From: CAZTVF01 sp964616985
GTDB taxonomy: Bacteria; Planctomycetota; Phycisphaerae; SM23-33
Length of the DNA: 13,817 nucleotides
Direction: 5' to 3'
Assembly: GCA_964616985.1 (NCBI GenBank)
Contig: CAZTVF010000128.1
Location: 1 to 13,817, forward strand
A program made the translations under genes and the position numbers. Of this stretch, positions 7,126-13,817 are shown piece by piece (position 1 is the stretch's first letter; each line of letters begins with the position of its first letter). Under the pieces are notes generated by a model, which was not told the origin of the DNA, did no database searches, and saw nothing but the letters and a program-made list of their open reading frames with translations.

Positions 7126-7854
7126 TCAGGGGCGGATGGATTCGAAGATGATGTTGTCGCAGTGGGGGGCGACGCGTTGCTGATCCTGCGGCGAGCGGAC
7201 GGTCCAGGCAAGGACGGGCAGGCCGGCGCGGCGGCAGCGTGTGACGGCCAGTCGCGGCAGTTCGTCGAACTTGTAGGCGATGAAGTGAGGCCGGCTGAGG
7301 ATGTTCATCGCCAGGTTCGACAACAGCAGTTTGCGGTGCCAGCTGACTGCTTCGCCTCTGAATTTGCACGCCAGCTGGCCTCGCGCCATCCGGGGCCGAT
7401 GGCGGGCGAACCACGCGACGGAAAACGGGTTGAACGATTGCACCGCGAAGGGACCCGCATAGTCATCGAGGATGCGGGCGACGGCCTGTTCGCATCGGCG
7501 GTCGCGGCGGCGGTCGTTCTTGATCTCCACCAGCAGGCCCGCGCGCCCGCCCACCAGGTCCAGCACCTGCCGCAGAAGCGGGATCGGCTCGCCCGTGCCC
7601 GCAAGCCTCAACGGGCGAATATCCGCAGCCGTGCAGGACTCGATCGGCCGCGACAGTCCCGTCATCCGTTGCAGGTCGAAGTCATGAAAGACCGCGATCT
7701 CACCATCGGCCAGCATGTGAACGTCAAGCTCGGCGGGGTAACCCGCCGCGACGGCGACCGCGAAGGCGGCGAGGCTATTCTCGGGGGCACCCGAGGCCTG
7801 ATCGTGCAGGCCGCGATGGGCGATGGGGCGTGCTGTCAGCCATGGTGGAGTCAT
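7126..7854 (-). CDS. Glycerophosphodiester phosphodiesterase family protein
   Basis: 242 residues, the normal size for the family, which hydrolyses glycerophosphodiesters to glycerol-3-phosphate and an alcohol. All the core motifs are present: IAHRG with H13 and R14, PENSLAAF with E25 and N26, ELDVHMLADGEIAVFHD with E42, D44, H57 and D58, LVEIK with E110, and AVQSFNP further on. Together these are the metal-binding and catalytic residues of the TIM-barrel GDPD fold. There is no signal peptide, so it should act in the cytoplasm. No convincing Shine-Dalgarno precedes the ATG at 7854, which may mean translational coupling to or reinitiation from the upstream gene ending 67 nt away. It is the middle gene of a three-gene minus-strand run. 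Confidence 0.92.
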   Translation of the reverse strand: MTPPWLTARPIAHRGLHDQASGAPENSLAAFAVAVAAGYPAELDVHMLADGEIAVFHDFDLQRMTGLSRPIESCTAADIRPLRLAGTGEPIPLLRQVLDLVGGRAGLLVEIKNDRRRDRRCEQAVARILDDYAGPFAVQSFNPFSVAWFARHRPRMARGQLACKFRGEAVSWHRKLLLSNLAMNILSRPHFIAYKFDELPRLAVTRCRRAGLPVLAWTVRSPQDQQRVAPHCDNIIFESIRP

Positions 7855-7921
7855 ATAACATGCTATCGGCCGGGCGGGAATGGAAGCGGGAGAGGTGTTT
7901 TGCCTTCGCCGGCACCTGGGC

Positions 7922-9733
7922 CTACTTGCTCGCCTTGGCGTCAGGGTACGGGCCGGCGAAGACCTTCTCGGAGGTGGTCTTGGGGCAGTCGTCGCGGTAG
8001 GGAATCTCGGCGCGAGTCAGTTCGCCGGCGGAGGGGCCGCGAACGATATAGCCTTCCATCCATACGTAGTTGTCCAGCCCACGGCCGGAGAGCTCCACCG
8101 CGTAGATGTCGGCGTTGATACGCAGCGCTGCGGGCCAATCGTGGCCGCGGTAGAACGCCGACGGCCACGTCTCCAGCATGGTCGGCGCACCGGCCAGGCC
8201 GTCGATGATCGCGATATGTCGCGATTCCCGGTCAACCTCCACGGCCGCGATCGTGTGCGCCTCCTGCCCCGCGCACCAGCGGATCGAGAGGAAGCCCCCC
8301 TTCCCCGCGTTGCGGTACAGGCTGCCGATCATGTCGGTGGCGCGGATGCAGTCCAGCCGCCTGGTATCCATCGCCTCGCGCAGCGTCAGCACCGAGGCGT
8401 AGGTCGCCTTGTTGGCCATCATCTGCCGCATGCGTTGATACGCAGCAGTCAGCGCCTGGCCGGGCAAGCCGGTGATGTCCTTGGCGTTATCCATCAGGCG
8501 CTGGTCATAGCGGTCGGCCCACTCCAGCCCCGCCAACGGGGTGCCGCCGCGGTAGAAGATCGCGTCCATCAGTGCGTCGACCGTGGCGGCCTTGTCGGCG
8601 GCGTCGAGCCTTTCCAAGGCGACGCCCACGCGCTCGATGACCTCCGCCCGCTGGCTGCGATAGAGCATGTTGGCCATGTAGCTCCGCTCGAACGGCGCGA
8701 CAGCGGCGCGGTCCCACGTCGTGCGATTGGCCGGCGAAAGCTTCTCCCGCAGCTGGGCGAACGCCCCGCGCACATCCGGCGGCAGCAGCCTGGCCGCGGG
8801 CAGCGTGTTGGCGTCCTTGGCCAAGGTGGACACATATCGGTCGGGTACCGAGTACAACTGCTCGGCCTGGTGCTCCACCTCGAGGTAGTTCTCCAACTGG
8901 TGCAGCCCCAGCGTCCCGCCGGGATACCCGCCGATATCCCCCTGTGGCACGTATTTGTCGACGAAGGCATTCTCGGTGCTGATGAACAGCGGCTCGCACT
9001 TGGCCTGGAAGTCGAGCGAGGCGAGTTGGTTGTTCAGCAGGAACTCCGCCCACTTGAGCAGGTCTTCCATCGCGAAGGCGGCGCCGGCGAGCTCGCGCGA
9101 CCACGTGCGTGCGGCGGGGAGGTCCTTGGCGGCGACGGCATCATTGAGCTTGTCCAGGCAGTACAGCGGCCAAAGCGAGTTCTCGTCGTCCAGCTTCAGA
9201 GGCTCCAGCGAGTCCGGCCAGGAAGCCTGCCCCGCGAAGAAGGCGGCCAGCTCCGCCGCCTTGGCCGACAGCGGCGCGTGCAGCGCCAGGCCCTTGCGGG
9301 CGTCGGCCGCCTGGTTCGTCAGCACCTTGCGGTAGAGGCCCTGGTGCCAGTAGTAGTCGGTCTTGGGGTCCTTGCCGCGGCTGGGGCCCAGGTACAGCGA
9401 GGCCAACCGCATGCCGATGCCGCCCTCGGGATTCATCGCCAGCCCCTTCACGCGGCCGCTCTGCACGTCGCCGACGGCGAGGTATGCCACGCAGCTGGGG
9501 TTGTCAGGAGTCCACTTGCCGATGAGCAGTTCGCGCGTGGCCCTCATGGCGGCGGGCACTTCGGCGCCCAGCTCGCGCAGGAGCGCCTGGGCCCGCCCGG
9601 CCGTCGCCGCCTGCGGCGCCTGCGGCGCCTGCGCGTACGAGGACCCGGCGAAGACCGTCGCCAGAACCGAGGCGACGAAAACGGCGCAAACGCATAGCTT
9701 GCGCCCTGTGTTTCGGGGGGCACTACCGTTCAA
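7922..9733 (-). CDS. Exported protein with transglutaminase-like Cys-His-Asp arrangement
   Basis: 603 residues from a TTG at 9733, chosen because AAAGG (9741-9745, minus) precedes it by 7 nt and because it gives a proper signal peptide: basic RNTGRK, hydrophobic VCAVFVASVLATVFAG, then SSYAQA. The frame is open to a GTG at 9799, which would bury the signal. The bulk (about 40-440) is alpha-helical with no family I recognise. Near the C-terminus, LDCIRATDMIGSLYRNAG (C462), EAHTIAAVEV (H493) and RHIAIIDG (D511) follow the Cys-helix / strand-His / strand-Asp order of the transglutaminase and papain-like fold. This suggests a cysteine peptidase, amidase or transglutaminase-like domain acting outside the inner membrane. 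The enzyme assignment is inference; export is well supported. First gene of the minus-strand run, with a TATAAT box upstream. Confidence 0.8.
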   Translation of the reverse strand: MNGSAPRNTGRKLCVCAVFVASVLATVFAGSSYAQAPQAPQAATAGRAQALLRELGAEVPAAMRATRELLIGKWTPDNPSCVAYLAVGDVQSGRVKGLAMNPEGGIGMRLASLYLGPSRGKDPKTDYYWHQGLYRKVLTNQAADARKGLALHAPLSAKAAELAAFFAGQASWPDSLEPLKLDDENSLWPLYCLDKLNDAVAAKDLPAARTWSRELAGAAFAMEDLLKWAEFLLNNQLASLDFQAKCEPLFISTENAFVDKYVPQGDIGGYPGGTLGLHQLENYLEVEHQAEQLYSVPDRYVSTLAKDANTLPAARLLPPDVRGAFAQLREKLSPANRTTWDRAAVAPFERSYMANMLYRSQRAEVIERVGVALERLDAADKAATVDALMDAIFYRGGTPLAGLEWADRYDQRLMDNAKDITGLPGQALTAAYQRMRQMMANKATYASVLTLREAMDTRRLDCIRATDMIGSLYRNAGKGGFLSIRWCAGQEAHTIAAVEVDRESRHIAIIDGLAGAPTMLETWPSAFYRGHDWPAALRINADIYAVELSGRGLDNYVWMEGYIVRGPSAGELTRAEIPYRDDCPKTTSEKVFAGPYPDAKASK

Positions 9734-9833
9734 GCTACTGCCTTTCCGGTACGACCATCGCCCGGCCTTCTCCGGTTGGGCTCTCGAGCCCGGCAACACA
9801 AACCGTCAGCGAAGACCAAAACGATGCGTTCTC

Positions 9834-9839
9834 ATTATA
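9834..9839 (-). promoter_or_regulatory. Candidate -10 element (TATAAT) for the minus-strand gene run
   Basis: A perfect TATAAT on the minus strand sits about 100 nt before the TTG start of the exported protein, in the divergent spacer shared with the cupin gene. No clear -35 hexamer is seen at 17 nt. A TATGAT at 9883-9888 on the plus strand could serve the cupin gene but would leave only a very short leader. Confidence 0.4.
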
Positions 9840-9908
9840 TCCAAATGTGATTTTCTGCCTAGGTGGAATCCCGCGATTTCCGTATGATCGCCGCCAGGAG
9901 ACCACGAG

Positions 9909-10241
9909 ATGAAGAAGCTTCGCACCACGGATATTCAGCCCTCGCCGCTTTGCCTGCTGGCCGGTGAACTCGGCGAGGCCAAGGTCGCCGGCGGCGGCGT
10001 GTACCTCTTCAAGCCCGGCGAGACCGCCCACCCCGAAGCTCGCCACGTCCACGAGGTGGACGAGGTGTTCCTCGTGCTGCAGGGAAAGGGCGTCATTCCC
10101 ATCGACGGCGTCGAATATGATCTTCAGGCCGGCGACGTCGTGATCGTCCACGCCGGTGAGGACCATCACACCCGCAGCAGCGCCGATCAGCCCCTCGTCG
10201 TCGCGTGGTACGTGATGGACCGCGCGGCGGTGCGGAAGTAG
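9909..10241 (+). CDS. Small single-domain cupin protein
   Basis: 110 residues forming one conserved beta-barrel. Cupin motif 1 is HVHEVDEVFLVLQGKG with metal ligands H46, H48 and E52; motif 2 is AGDVVIVHAGEDHHT with G75 and the ligand H86 or H87. The set of three His and one Glu predicts a bound divalent metal. Small cupins of this type include sugar isomerases, dioxygenases and binding proteins, so the exact reaction is unknown. The ATG follows AGGAG (9896-9900) at an 8-nt spacer. It is a single-gene unit: its 5' side is divergent from the exported protein gene and its 3' side is the composite palindrome at 10251-10354. Confidence 0.88.
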   Translation: MKKLRTTDIQPSPLCLLAGELGEAKVAGGGVYLFKPGETAHPEARHVHEVDEVFLVLQGKGVIPIDGVEYDLQAGDVVIVHAGEDHHTRSSADQPLVVAWYVMDRAAVRK

Positions 10242-10250
10242 ACGGCATCC

Positions 10251-10354
10251 GTGGCGCGGGCGTCTCGCCCGCGAGTATCGAGGGCATCTTGCCCTCGGTA
10301 TTTCTGCCGCGGCCGAGACGGCCGCGACACTCGTGGGCAGGATGCCCGCGCTAC
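10251..10354. repeat. Composite palindromic repeat with four consecutive hairpins
   Basis: Four hairpins follow one another: CGCGGGCG/CGCCCGCG (10255-10262 with 10266-10273), CGAGGGC/GCCCTCG (10279-10285 with 10291-10297), CGCGGCC/GGCCGCG (10308-10314 with 10320-10326) and CGTGGGCA/TGCCCGCG (10332-10339 with 10343-10350, one G-T pair). The outer 28-nt ends are also inverted copies of each other, 22 of 28 identical, all six differences being transitions. The loops (TCT, ATCTT, GAGAC, GGA) resemble one another or their complements. It lies between the cupin gene and scpB; no T tract follows, so it is not a standard terminator, though it could stall or protect RNA. Confidence 0.85.
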
Positions 10355-10436
10355 TGCATAGCCGCATCTGGTATTGCCCTGCAGAGATGCCAAACCTTCT
10401 TGCCAATCGCGGCGGGATGGATATGCTTTGTGAACC

Positions 10437-11792
<1,356 letters not shown>

Positions 11793-11833
11793 TCTTATCC
11801 GCCGTCCCGTCGGGGCGGTGAGCCAATAGAAAA

Positions 11834-11870
11834 GGGGCGCACGCGATGAACGTGCGCCCCTTGTTGTTTG
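11834..11870. terminator. Bidirectional intrinsic terminator
   Basis: GGGGCGCACG (11834-11843) pairs perfectly with CGTGCGCCCC (11851-11860) around a 7-nt loop. On the plus strand TTGTTGTTTG follows; on the minus strand the A-rich stretch at 11829-11833 reads as TTTTCT. It can therefore end both scpB and the convergent CBM48 gene. A second short hairpin (CCGTCCC/GGGGCGG, 11802-11818) lies just before it. Confidence 0.85.
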
Positions 11871-11875
11871 GGGAA

Positions 11876-12208
11876 TCAGGCGGCTGCGGCGGGGGCAGCA
11901 GGAGCGTGGACGACGGCGTGCTTCATGTGCAGTGCGCGGGCCGGGACGCGGAGGATGCTGTCGAGGCCGAAGCGGCTGGGCTCGACGCCGAAGGCGGCGA
12001 AGTCGGTGAACCACTCGCCGTCGGCACAGTAACGGAAGCGGAACTCCCCTGCCGGCAGCCGCAGGCGGGCCTTCCAGTAGCCGTCGCCGCAGTGGACCAT
12101 CGGCAGTTCGCCTTCGCGCCAGTTGTTGAAGTCACCGGCAAGGTGAACCTGCTTCGCCGCGGGGCGGAAGAACTTGAACTCGATCCATTCGCCATTCAGT
12201 GTGACCAT
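11876..12208 (-). CDS. Orphan CBM48 (glycogen-recognition, AMPK-beta-type) domain protein
   Basis: 110 residues. Almost the whole protein is one early-set beta-sandwich of the CBM48/AMPK1-CBM type: VTLNGEWIEFKFFRPAAKQV, then VHLAGDFNNW at 21-30, DGYWKARLRLPAGEFRFRY at 42-60 and DGEWFTDF at 63-70. In this family the GDFNNW turn and the Trp/Lys residues contact alpha-1,4-glucans. It has no catalytic domain, unlike branching or debranching enzymes in which CBM48 is a module, so it is likely a free glycogen-binding or regulatory protein. The last residues form an Ala/Pro tail (HAPAAPAAAA). The ATG at 12208 has AAGGA (12216-12220, minus) 7 nt away. It is a single-gene unit with its own -10 box and operator-like inverted repeat upstream, and shares a terminator with scpB. 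Confidence 0.88.
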   Translation of the reverse strand: MVTLNGEWIEFKFFRPAAKQVHLAGDFNNWREGELPMVHCGDGYWKARLRLPAGEFRFRYCADGEWFTDFAAFGVEPSRFGLDSILRVPARALHMKHAVVHAPAAPAAAA

Positions 12209-12253
12209 CGTTCCATCCTTATTGTTACTGCCTGCGCCCTAACCCATGCCCAC

Positions 12254-12282
12254 TTTATATCGGAAGTTAATCTGGATAACTT
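12254..12282 (-). promoter_or_regulatory. Candidate promoter and operator of the CBM48 gene
   Basis: TATAAA on the minus strand (12254-12259) is a good -10 box about 45 nt before the start codon. Immediately upstream, AAGTTA (12264-12269) and TAACTT (12277-12282) form a perfect 6-7-6 inverted repeat occupying the spacer and -35 region, where a bound repressor would block the polymerase. The -35 hexamer itself is poor. Confidence 0.4.
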
Positions 12283-12318
12283 GAGTGGTCTGGGTAATTT
12301 TTTTGTCTTGCCAGTTCC

Positions 12319-12344
12319 GCCTGGGCAATCTCTGCCGCCCAGGC
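12319..12344. other. Perfect 8-bp hairpin in the divergent spacer
   Basis: GCCTGGGC (12319-12326) pairs with GCCCAGGC (12337-12344) around a 10-nt loop, followed on the plus strand by ACTTTT. The plus strand upstream holds a seven-T run near 12298-12304. It could be a weak terminator of an unseen short plus-strand transcript or an RNA regulatory element. No gene is seen in the rest of the 394-nt spacer 12209-12602. Confidence 0.4.
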
Positions 12345-12547
12345 ACTTTTGAATGAATTCTAGGTCCCCCGCCGGTGGATGCGTGAATTTTCCCCCTGCC
12401 GATCCATCCATTCACATACCTATCAAACACGCAACTTCTTTGCTCGCCGCGGCGAGCAGCCATAACCCTCTTCGTTATGCACAATTGCAGACGCCCCCCG
12501 CCGATGCGGTGGACATTCGGTCACCGGGCCAATCTTCGGCCAGCGTA

Positions 12548-12576
12548 TTGACGCAAGCGGCCCGCCGGTGTATCTC
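12548..12576 (+). promoter_or_regulatory. Candidate sigma70-type promoter of the oxidoreductase gene
   Basis: TTGACG at 12548-12553 matches the -35 consensus in five of six positions. After exactly 17 nt, TATCTC at 12571-12576 is a partial -10. Transcription would start near 12583, giving a leader of about 20 nt that just includes the ribosome binding site at 12590-12595. Confidence 0.5.
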
Positions 12577-12602
12577 TGTCCGCACAACCAAGGAGCTTCA
12601 TC

Positions 12603-13736
12603 ATGGCCGTGCTTGAGAAGATCAACGTGGGCCTCGTCGGCGCCGCCGGCAGAGGCGGCAGTTTTCGCTCGGCCCTGGAGGCCAACGGCGCCCGCATCCA
12701 CGCCGTGTGCGACACCAATGCCGACCGGCTCGACGCCTGCGCCGCGGCCATGGGGGCGGCCGAGAAGTACACCGACTGCGAGGCCATGCTCGACAAGTCG
12801 ACCCTCGACGCCGTCGTCATCGGCACGCCGATGCAGTTCCACGCCCCGCAGGCCATCGCCGCCCTGCAGCACAATCTCAGCGTCCTGTGCGAGGTGACGG
12901 CCGGCGTCAACATCGACGAGTGCCGCCAGCTCACGCAGGCCGCCGCCGCGTCCAAGGGCATCTACATGATGGCCGAGAACTACACCTACATGGCCCCCAA
13001 CGTGCTGGTCAAGTCGCTGGCCGCCGCCGGGCTGTTCGGCCAGGTCTACTACGCCGAGGGCGAGTACATCCACGAGCTCAAGGGCCTCAACGAGATCACC
13101 ACCTGGCGGCGCAAATGGCAGACCGGCATCGCGGGCGTGACTTACTGCACGCACAGCCTGGGGCCGATCCTGCAGTGGATGCCCGGCGACCGCGTCACGC
13201 GCGTCTCGTGCGAGGACGCCTCGCCGCACTACCGCGACCCCCGCGGCGAGCCCTACGGCCAGCTCACGCCCGTGATGCTGTGCAAGACCGCCCGCGGCGC
13301 CCTGATCAAGATCCGCGTGGACATGGTCTCCGACCGCCCGCACTCGATGACCAACTACCAGCTCCAGGGCACCGACGGCTGCTACGAGTCGGCCCGCGGC
13401 GGCCCGGTGGACCAGGCGAAGATCTGGCTGCGTTCGCTGAGCAAGGACATGCGGTGGACCAGCCTGGACGCATTGATGCAGATCGATGAGTTGGCCGACA
13501 AGTACATGCCCGCGATCTGGCGCAACCCGCCCGAGGCCGCCCGCCGCGCCGGCCACGGCGGCGGCGACTACTTCGAGGTGCTCGACTTCCTCAACGCCAT
13601 CAAGGGCCTCGCCCCCTGCCCCATCGGCATCCACGAGTCCATGGACATGACCCTGCCCGGCCTGGTCTCGCAGCAATCCGCCCTCCAAGCCGGCGCCTGG
13701 CTGCCCGTCCCCGACAGCCGCGACTGGGTGAAATAA
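12603..13736 (+). CDS. Gfo/Idh/MocA family NAD(P)-dependent oxidoreductase
   Basis: 377 residues, the usual size. The N-terminal Rossmann fold begins INVGLVGAAGRGG (7-19), with AVCDTNADR closing the second strand and VVIGTPMQFHAPQAIAAL following. The C-terminal alpha/beta substrate domain starts near residue 125 (MMAENYTYMAPNVLVKSL) and contains GEYIHEL, TWRRKWQ and the active-site-like TYCTHSLGP with H184. Family members oxidise or reduce sugars, inositols and related polyols. The usual EKP motif is replaced by CEVTAG (E97), so the common catalytic lysine is absent there; some subfamilies carry such a variant. There is no twin-arginine or other signal peptide, so it is cytoplasmic. The ATG follows AAGGAG (12590-12595) at a 7-nt spacer, with a promoter just upstream. 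The substrate is unknown. Confidence 0.92.
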   Translation: MAVLEKINVGLVGAAGRGGSFRSALEANGARIHAVCDTNADRLDACAAAMGAAEKYTDCEAMLDKSTLDAVVIGTPMQFHAPQAIAALQHNLSVLCEVTAGVNIDECRQLTQAAAASKGIYMMAENYTYMAPNVLVKSLAAAGLFGQVYYAEGEYIHELKGLNEITTWRRKWQTGIAGVTYCTHSLGPILQWMPGDRVTRVSCEDASPHYRDPRGEPYGQLTPVMLCKTARGALIKIRVDMVSDRPHSMTNYQLQGTDGCYESARGGPVDQAKIWLRSLSKDMRWTSLDALMQIDELADKYMPAIWRNPPEAARRAGHGGGDYFEVLDFLNAIKGLAPCPIGIHESMDMTLPGLVSQQSALQAGAWLPVPDSRDWVK

Positions 13737-13817
13737 CATTCGATCTGTCCCCATATTCGTGCCCTAGAGCGTCTCCAATGCAGGCGTAGCGCGTTCGGCG
13801 CTTGTTAGGTATTGCGC
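13737..13817. other. Intergenic end of window
   Basis: About 80 nt after the oxidoreductase stop. A short inverted pair (AGCGC and GCGCT around 13787-13802) is visible but no T tract follows. No gene can be supported before the window ends. Confidence 0.4.

Noticed and set aside
7073..7414. N-terminal extension of the PL22-like protein by 114 residues
   Set aside because: That part is an out-of-frame reading of the phosphodiesterase gene, Arg/Pro-rich, and the internal ATG at 7072 has a good AGGAG site.
7880..9697. A 605-codon open frame on the plus strand opposite the exported protein gene
   Set aside because: It is rich in Arg, Gly, Val and Gln with no domain, and arises from the high G+C third positions of the minus-strand gene, which has a signal peptide, ribosome binding site and promoter.
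12423..13754. A 443-codon open frame on the minus strand opposite the oxidoreductase gene
   Set aside because: It is an antisense shadow with low-complexity Val/Gly/Ala/His composition; the plus strand encodes a clear Rossmann-fold enzyme.

Overview
The window (13.8 kb, strongly G+C-rich with high G+C at third codon positions) looks like chromosomal DNA of a planctomycete, most likely Phycisphaerae-like. This is an inference. It rests on a secreted protein with a PEP-CTERM sorting tail, an ScpB carrying a very long acidic tail, a Gfo/Idh/MocA dehydrogenase of a type common in that group, and G+C-rich palindromic intergenic repeats. There is no rRNA, tRNA, CRISPR array, transposase or phage module.

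Layout. 1-1100: a stand-alone NarL-type receiver protein (+). 1104-2450: a double winged-helix protein (-), followed upstream by a broken gene (-) that reads well as protein only across two frameshifts at runs of G. 2560-3564: a dual-specificity-type phosphatase fused to a C-terminal beta-sandwich (+). 3565-4264: a gene-poor stretch with a perfect 27-bp inverted repeat. 4265-5964: a PEP-CTERM exported protein and a TSUP (TauE/SafE) membrane transporter (+). 5966-9733: three minus-strand genes in a row, from upstream to downstream an exported protein with a transglutaminase-like Cys-His-Asp arrangement, a glycerophosphodiester phosphodiesterase, and an oligogalacturonate-lyase-like beta-propeller. 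9909-10241: a small cupin (+). 10251-10354: a composite palindromic repeat with four hairpins. 10437-11792: scpB (+), closed by a bidirectional terminator at 11834-11860. 11876-12208: an orphan CBM48 glycogen-binding domain protein (-). 12603-13736: a Gfo/Idh/MocA oxidoreductase (+) with a recognisable promoter.

The genes do not form one obvious pathway. A carbohydrate theme recurs: oligogalacturonate-lyase-like protein, sugar dehydrogenase, CBM48 protein, and a phosphatase with a putative carbohydrate-binding domain. The most interesting hypotheses are: (1) the phosphatase-beta-sandwich fusion may be a bacterial analogue of the eukaryotic glucan phosphatases; (2) the 603-residue exported protein may be an unrecognised transglutaminase/papain-fold enzyme; (3) two minus-strand genes in the first 2.5 kb share a TWGIL-encoding 17-bp identity at their 3' ends and both appear to be decaying; (4) the composite palindrome and the 27-bp inverted repeat may belong to dispersed palindromic repeat families.
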